In this document: positions 22,113 to 23,911 of the stretch, piece after piece
Layout of the letters: each line of letters begins with the position of its first letter
Position numbering within the stretch: position 1 is the first letter of the stretch
IMG/VR virus record: IMGVR_UViG_3300018048_000059
Coordinates: 1-23,911 of that record
Direction: 5' to 3' (one strand)
Source: a virus
Length of the DNA stretch: 23,911 nt
Program-made: the position numbers and the translations under genes
Notes under the pieces: model-generated
Told to the model about the DNA's origin: nothing
The model's database searches: none
The model's input: the letters and a program-made list of their open reading frames with translations, nothing else

Positions 22113-22603
22113 TAAATTCTCCTCATCATGTATGTATCATCTTTATCCGCACTATGGGCAACCATAATACCTTCTTCAATAAATCGAAGACCTTTAGCCC
22201 AACGTACAGCCCTTTTATCTTCACACTTTACCGTAATTTGTATACGATGTAAATTAAATAATATCTGACAGCTATCAAAGAATGCAAATGCACCTTTTGT
22301 CATAGCTACTGGGTATCTTCTAGCTTTCTCAGAAAAGAGCGACCACGCTTCACCAACTCCATTCCATAAAAACACAAGACCAAACATAGCGACAGGCTGA
22401 TTATTAACGAACGCAGTAATACAAGGACCGCAGTTAGACTGAAATATAATAAGCCGTTTTCGATCTTCAATCGTAAGCGATTTAGATCCATAGTCATAAA
22501 TGCCTTGAAAGTTTGATAGATGACTTTCGTGGAAAGGTAAATAATAGCCATGATCCACATCAGGCATCTGTTTAAGTATTTGATCAACGTTGGTTAAAAA
22601 CAT
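22112..22603 (-). CDS. GNAT-fold virion protein (T7 gp13 / DUF2833-like)
   Basis: A 163-residue protein with the acetyltransferase-like layout of T7 gp13 (PF11090), an assembly factor needed for correct internal core formation. Key stretches are GPCITAFVNNQPVAMFGLVF (strand pair), GVGEAWSLFSEKARRYPVAM (the W-x-l-fs/t segment typical of these phage proteins) and KRAVRWAKGLRFIEEGIMVA (final helix-strand 'A.rwak.LGF..eG'). The Q/R-x-x-G-x-G/A acetyl-CoA loop of active GNAT enzymes is not clear, so catalytic activity is doubtful. It starts 20 bases inside the end of the terminase gene and ends in a TAATG overlap. In T7 the homologue lies after the tail genes, so its place here is a rearrangement. 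Confidence 0.78.
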   Translation of the reverse strand: MFLTNVDQILKQMPDVDHGYYLPFHESHLSNFQGIYDYGSKSLTIEDRKRLIIFQSNCGPCITAFVNNQPVAMFGLVFLWNGVGEAWSLFSEKARRYPVAMTKGAFAFFDSCQILFNLHRIQITVKCEDKRAVRWAKGLRFIEEGIMVAHSADKDDTYMMRRI

Positions 22604-23911
22604 CGAAGTCAGTATTTACAACTGTTTGTGATATCAATGTATTTGCACTGAGTCCTGACTTAGTCATGCGTTTATGCTCACCCCCGCCTAAAAGTAAGTA
22701 ACCAAATGCATCACCAATGTGTGAATGTTCATTTTTATTTGGACTATCTTTAAATCGTTCTTGTCCAGCACCGACAGCGACCCGTTTAAAGTGATAACCG
22801 CCCGCCAAAGATTTACGTAATCGTTTGCAAGAAGTATGTATCATGAGTCCCGGCTTACCCGCAATCAATCTTTGCATTGGAGCTGCGGCTGCTTCACGTC
22901 TGACTCTAAAGTTATTTGATGGAGTTGGCTGTGCTTTTAATCCAAGCGTTCTTAAATAATCAAAGGCAGTCACTTCATAGATGGCATCACGTTGCATACC
23001 CGCTGGGTCGCCCCAAACAAGTATCTGTGCTTTTGGATATTTAGCGTTGATCTCAGCGAGTAACTGTTGACCAAATCTTTCCAGACCCATATCTTCTGTC
23101 ACAATTTCATGTAACACTACCCATCGACCATTTGCTAATCGTTGCCCGATTGCGGCTGCCGGTGTTAAACCGAAGTCAAGACCAATATGAATAGGTAAGC
23201 TTGGGTCATATTCTACTTCAGCACTGCTCATTGCGCTATCATCATACTCTGCCCATACGGGTCGTCCTTCTTGAACGTATGTGTATTTACCTTCTGCATA
23301 ACATCTGATCCAGTCTAGATTTTTACCCCCTAGCATCTGATTATAATATCCGCCTGGTAAGTTGTTTACGTTTTCTGCTTTACTGTTAATGGTCCACCAA
23401 CGACCACCCGCAAAGATGTGATCGTTAGCTTCAGGATGATCAGGTAAATCTTCAGGTGATACTTCTACGACGCCACCAGGTTGTTTAAAGAAGTCCCATC
23501 CATACTTACCCGTGATCGGTTCTTTCTCACTTAGGCGGAACCACCAATGGTCGTCATCCATTGGGTTAGTATCCATCCACACTCCATGCCAAGTCGGTCC
23601 ACCATCCCGTTGTGTAGGATAGCGACCAACCCGATGAGTGAGACCATCAATAACAGCCTTTGGTAATTCTCTTGCTTCATTGACCCATGCTCCTGTTAAC
23701 TCTAATGATAATAGTTTACGTACGTCTTTAGGTTGGTCCAATGCTAAGAAGATTACTTCACAATCGATGCCAGCGGCATCACCTCGGGAGGGTAGGCGTA
23801 TATGGTGAGTAATCGGAGGTGTATATAACATCGGACCAAAAGTGTTTTCAGGAAATAACTCTTGCCATGTTTTAATTGTTGTTGTCTTTAATTCTGGATA
23901 AGAGTTCCTGA
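22584..23911 (-). CDS. terL: Terminase large subunit, partial (N-terminus outside window)
   Basis: The C-terminal 441 residues of the packaging motor. The frame stays open to the right edge (RNSYPELKTTTIKTWQELFP precede the first internal Met at 23831), so the true start and Walker A are outside. Visible are the ATPase tail, LLSLELTGAWVNEARELPKA (Walker B region with the catalytic E) and the arginine-rich LTHRVGRYP. The RNase H-like nuclease follows, with IHIGLDFGLTPAAAIGQRLA (first Asp), AQILVWGDPAGMQRDAI (second) and HSHIGDAFGYLLLGGGEHKR (third). ATP-driven packaging through the portal and cutting of concatemers are the known roles of the family. No small terminase is recognised in the window. 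Confidence 0.92.
   Translation of the reverse strand, partial: RNSYPELKTTTIKTWQELFPENTFGPMLYTPPITHHIRLPSRGDAAGIDCEVIFLALDQPKDVRKLLSLELTGAWVNEARELPKAVIDGLTHRVGRYPTQRDGGPTWHGVWMDTNPMDDDHWWFRLSEKEPITGKYGWDFFKQPGGVVEVSPEDLPDHPEANDHIFAGGRWWTINSKAENVNNLPGGYYNQMLGGKNLDWIRCYAEGKYTYVQEGRPVWAEYDDSAMSSAEVEYDPSLPIHIGLDFGLTPAAAIGQRLANGRWVVLHEIVTEDMGLERFGQQLLAEINAKYPKAQILVWGDPAGMQRDAIYEVTAFDYLRTLGLKAQPTPSNNFRVRREAAAAPMQRLIAGKPGLMIHTSCKRLRKSLAGGYHFKRVAVGAGQERFKDSPNKNEHSHIGDAFGYLLLGGGEHKRMTKSGLSANTLISQTVVNTDFDVFNQR

Noticed and set aside
23832-23911. Terminase gene starting at the ATG near 23831
   Set aside because: The same frame is open to the window edge and the Walker A part is missing from the visible protein, so that Met is internal and the gene continues outside.
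1-23911. tRNA genes, integrase, attachment sites or insertion sequences
   Set aside because: Nothing with cloverleaf-like pairing, no recombinase or transposase motifs, and almost no non-coding space to hold them.

Overview
The window is the late (structural, assembly and lysis) half of a tailed dsDNA phage with a short-tailed, T7-like (podovirus) virion. Every supportable gene lies on the minus strand, so transcription runs from position 23911 towards position 1. The DNA is AT-rich by eye and the genes are packed with stop/start overlaps. The protein set points to a marine environmental podovirus of an unidentified bacterium: T7-type portal, tail tubular A and B, internal virion proteins, a fiber with a T7 gp17-like N-terminus, small proteins of the DUF6321 and DUF6496 type, and a 2-oxoglutarate/Fe(II) oxygenase. 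Family names are assigned from memory of motifs, not from a search. No replication genes, integrase, tRNA genes or CRISPR arrays are visible.

Layout in transcription order: (1) DNA packaging: large terminase, cut by the right edge, then a GNAT-fold protein like T7 gp13. (2) A run of small genes (80, 227, 63, 49, 44, 168, 90 and 140 residues), mostly of unknown function; two of them (20846-20995 and 20712-20846) are under 60 codons. (3) Head: portal, an 87-residue Bbp19-like protein, scaffold, then a 182-bp non-coding leader with a promoter-like element inside a long palindrome, the major capsid protein, and a 93-residue capsid-associated protein followed by a UUCG-capped hairpin. (4) Tail and ejection: tail tubular A, tail tubular B, and internal virion proteins of 218, 799, 403 and 860 residues. 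(5) Host recognition: a 1069-residue fiber and a 91-residue protein. (6) A tandem-domain 2OG-Fe(II) oxygenase. (7) A lysis cassette: a 56-residue and a 44-residue membrane protein (both under 60 codons), a three-TM-type holin, an M15-type peptidoglycan peptidase, and a probable SprT-like metalloprotease cut by the left edge exactly at its expected HExxH motif.

The genes work as one late programme. The terminase packages DNA through the portal into a head built from capsid protein on the scaffold. The tubular proteins and fiber complete the tail. The internal proteins are expected to be ejected to build a DNA-transfer channel. The holin and peptidase release progeny. The local promoter and hairpin terminator around the two capsid genes would let them be made in excess over the rest.

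The points most worth a second look are the compact lysis cassette with its two tiny membrane-protein genes, the two-catalytic-site oxygenase between fiber and lysis genes, the promoter buried in a palindrome before the capsid gene, and the absence of any recognisable lytic transglycosylase in the ejection proteins.
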